From Microcaldota archaeon (GTDB lineage: Archaea; Micrarchaeota; Micrarchaeia; Micrarchaeales; CABMGC01), in assembly GCA_021797745.1 (NCBI GenBank), contig JAJZZD010000006.1, positions 1 to 64,000 on the forward strand: DNA of 64,000 bases. Direction: 5' to 3'. Under the pieces are notes generated by a model that ran no database searches, had not been told where the DNA came from, and saw only the letters and a list, made by a program, of their open reading frames with translations. Of the stretch, positions 62,349 through 64,000 are shown piece by piece; position 1 is the first letter of the stretch, and each line of letters opens with the position of its first letter. The position numbers were made by a program, and so were the translations under genes.

Positions 62349-63527
62349 ATGCCAATGATAAATCAGCATAAATCAGTGTCGCCTCTGTCAAGGTCGCGCA
62401 AATTCTCCTTGATAATGTTGGCATCTCTTGCGATGCTCGTATCAGCGATGCTGCTTTCGCTTCCAGGAAGTACGGCTAACGCGCAGACGTCACAGTCGCC
62501 CGAAACACTGCAGAGCCCGTGTCAGAATGAGGCATATCTCAACAACTATCTTTCTGGAAACGTGCCCTGGTACTGCAACAACATAGACCAGCAGACTGCT
62601 GCTGTGTGGTCAAAATGGCTTCCTATTGCAGTAATTGCGCTTATGGCGTCATTCTCCATAGCCACATTGATACTGATTATGGGCCTGGTTTTCAGGAGCG
62701 AAAAACTTAGGAATTTCGGCATAGCTGAATTTTACGAGTCAACGGCCACCGCAATAATAGTGATACTGTTCCTGTCTATTACCGGAACACTTTTTGGCAC
62801 CTTGCCAAGCATAATTGTGGGCCCTTACAATCCTTACGAAACCGTGCTGTACAGCATGAATGCTGAAATGCTCAACGTAAGTTCGACAATAAACACGTAT
62901 ATCTCAGAAATCCAGGTTCCTGCAGAAGCTGCAGGCACTAAAACATCGTTGACAGGATGCGTAGCAGAGGTATGCACAGGCCTGAACATAACATCTGCTT
63001 TGGCTTCGGCGATTCTGAATATATATGGCGCAATAGTTGTGACTCCGCTGGAGACTGTGCTGCCTCTTCTGGTTGACGGGCTCCTGGCGCTGTCGATGCA
63101 ATTCTACATGATTTTGTTTTTCATGCAGGCTGCACTTCCGATTTTCCTTATCCCTGGAATAATATTCAGGGCATTCCTGCCTACTAGGAGCGTGGGCGGG
63201 ATGCTGATTGCGATAGCAATAGGCACGTATCTCATAATGCCCATCATGTACGCAATCGCGTTTTCATTCACTTCGCAAGGCGTCATATCAAACATGGGAA
63301 GCGCTCTCAACCTTGCCGATCAACCATCTGCGTCGCTTACAAGCACTGTGTACAACCTCGCTTCAGGGCTTCAGACGATACAGTCTGGCATGGGTACTTT
63401 CTGGTTGGGAATACTGTTTTATCCGGCGCTAATCCTGGCGCTTACGTATTCGATGATAAGGGAAATTGCAGGATTCATAGGGGGTTCTGCACATGTGAGC
63501 GGCAAGCTGAAAATGATAGCAAGCTGA
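62349..63527 (+). CDS. Array membrane protein 6 (paralogue family)
   Basis: A 392-residue protein with a signal peptide after a basic region (residues 18-45, ending GSTANAQ). Helices lie near 95-118 and 135-160 around RSEKLRNFGIAEFYES. The exterior loop carries Cys (GCVAEVCTG). The motif FRAFLPTRSVGGMLIAIAIGTYLIMP lies near residue 270-297 and the ending is MIREIAGFIGGS. It closes the array and precedes the partial gene at 63641. Confidence 0.8.
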   Translation: MPMINQHKSVSPLSRSRKFSLIMLASLAMLVSAMLLSLPGSTANAQTSQSPETLQSPCQNEAYLNNYLSGNVPWYCNNIDQQTAAVWSKWLPIAVIALMASFSIATLILIMGLVFRSEKLRNFGIAEFYESTATAIIVILFLSITGTLFGTLPSIIVGPYNPYETVLYSMNAEMLNVSSTINTYISEIQVPAEAAGTKTSLTGCVAEVCTGLNITSALASAILNIYGAIVVTPLETVLPLLVDGLLALSMQFYMILFFMQAALPIFLIPGIIFRAFLPTRSVGGMLIAIAIGTYLIMPIMYAIAFSFTSQGVISNMGSALNLADQPSASLTSTVYNLASGLQTIQSGMGTFWLGILFYPALILALTYSMIREIAGFIGGSAHVSGKLKMIAS

Positions 63528-63640
63528 AACGATATGATATTAGACTATGAACTATTGTGACACAGTGCGCGGTATAAACAATTTTAAACCTCGTTTCGCA
63601 ATACATAAGTGTAATTAAATACAAATAAACCAGTGATATT

Positions 63641-64000
63641 TTGGCCAGCTCCCCAAGAACGCTTTTCGCAATTCTGATCGTAGCTGCACTGCTGCTTGTA
63701 CTTATTCTTTATGTGCTTCCCCTACCTGGCTTCGTAAAAGGAATAATGGCAATTATATCAATAGCAATTGCAGTGCTTGGCTTTACCACAAAATACTATT
63801 CCTATATTTTCATACCTGCCCTTAAGATGAAAAACAGGACAATAGTGCTTAACGAGAACGAGGTTTTCGTGATGTCGCCTGCGCAGAATTCCATAGTGGT
63901 CAGAAAGGGGGAGGACGTTTACGCCAGCGCATTCGTCAGAATACCCGTCTATAGGTCGGCAACGGAGATGAATGAACAGGAGCGCATTGAATTCTCGAAG
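63641..64000 (+). CDS. Two-helix membrane protein, partial at the right edge (VirB3/VirB4-like context)
   Basis: A TTG start, the only in-frame start after the preceding stop and next to a GTGAT ribosome-binding-like sequence, opens 120 visible codons that run off the window. Two helices (residues 6-27 and 29-47: LLLVLILYVLPL, AIISIAIAVLGFT) are followed by a basic loop and a beta-rich region (RTIVLNENEVFVMSP, SIVVRKGEDVYASAFVRIPVY). A short two-helix module ahead of a larger domain resembles VirB3 or VirB3-VirB4 fusions of type IV secretion, but no ATPase motif is visible before the end. Confidence 0.6.
   Translation, partial: MASSPRTLFAILIVAALLLVLILYVLPLPGFVKGIMAIISIAIAVLGFTTKYYSYIFIPALKMKNRTIVLNENEVFVMSPAQNSIVVRKGEDVYASAFVRIPVYRSATEMNEQERIEFSK

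Overview
The window is archaeal. It encodes aIF2-beta, aIF2-gamma, aIF1A, TBP, Rpo4, ribosomal proteins S6e, S8e and L21e, CDC48, Pelota, Rio1, a KEOPS-type subunit, class III signal peptides and an archaeal lipid gene (CarS). Many genes have a TATA-like box about 25 bases ahead of the start codon and no leader. The small proteins, dense packing and single-repeat TBP suggest a DPANN archaeon, perhaps a Micrarchaeota (ARMAN-like) member. That placement is inference; no phylogeny was run.

Left part (1-20 kb): the cut-off carS, alaS, a Cas4/EXO5-like nuclease, HAD, TRAM and HD proteins, a tRNA-Ser(GCU), an alpha/beta hydrolase and an SRP RNA. Next comes a mevalonate cluster: mevalonate kinase, a diphosphomevalonate-decarboxylase-like enzyme and two phosphomevalonate-kinase paralogues. 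The second paralogue arose with a tandem duplication that also copied the 5' end of the aIF2-beta gene. That copy survives as a relic at 11135-11310, now read in antisense as the C-terminal tail of a CYTH-domain gene. The region continues with aIF2-beta, aIF1A, Rio1, an XPF-type nuclease, a Cgi121-like protein, S8e, a carbamoyltransferase and a flavin reductase.

Middle (20-50 kb): an uninterrupted type IV pilus locus (20.2-26.4 kb) has one ATPase, two half-size membrane platform proteins and seven small secreted or pilin-like proteins. It is followed by CDC48, S6e and aIF2-gamma, a DHH phosphoesterase, a winged-helix regulator, MsrB and MsrA, and a 35-residue acidic protein. A 1,879-residue surface protein with a membrane partner, KsgA, another pilin, Pelota, DedA, a PadR-ABC exporter operon, the one-repeat TBP, L21e, DUF655 and Rpo4 complete this part. 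Two gene-poor stretches (44.4-45.2 and 47.4-48.2 kb) flank the exporter operon.

Right part (50-64 kb): the most unusual region. A MoxR ATPase, a small VirB2/TrbC-like two-helix protein, a GT-C-like membrane protein and a further membrane protein lead into six consecutive polytopic membrane proteins. The six share a signal or N-terminal helix, a motif resembling F-R-x-x-P-x-T-R-x-x-G-G, and a C-terminal L-G-G-E-like motif. One member carries an insertion of several Ig/PKD-like repeats. A 49-codon ORF bridges two members with start/stop overlaps at both ends. The window closes inside a gene for a two-helix membrane protein. I read the region as a candidate cell-envelope machine that resembles type IV secretion only in outline.
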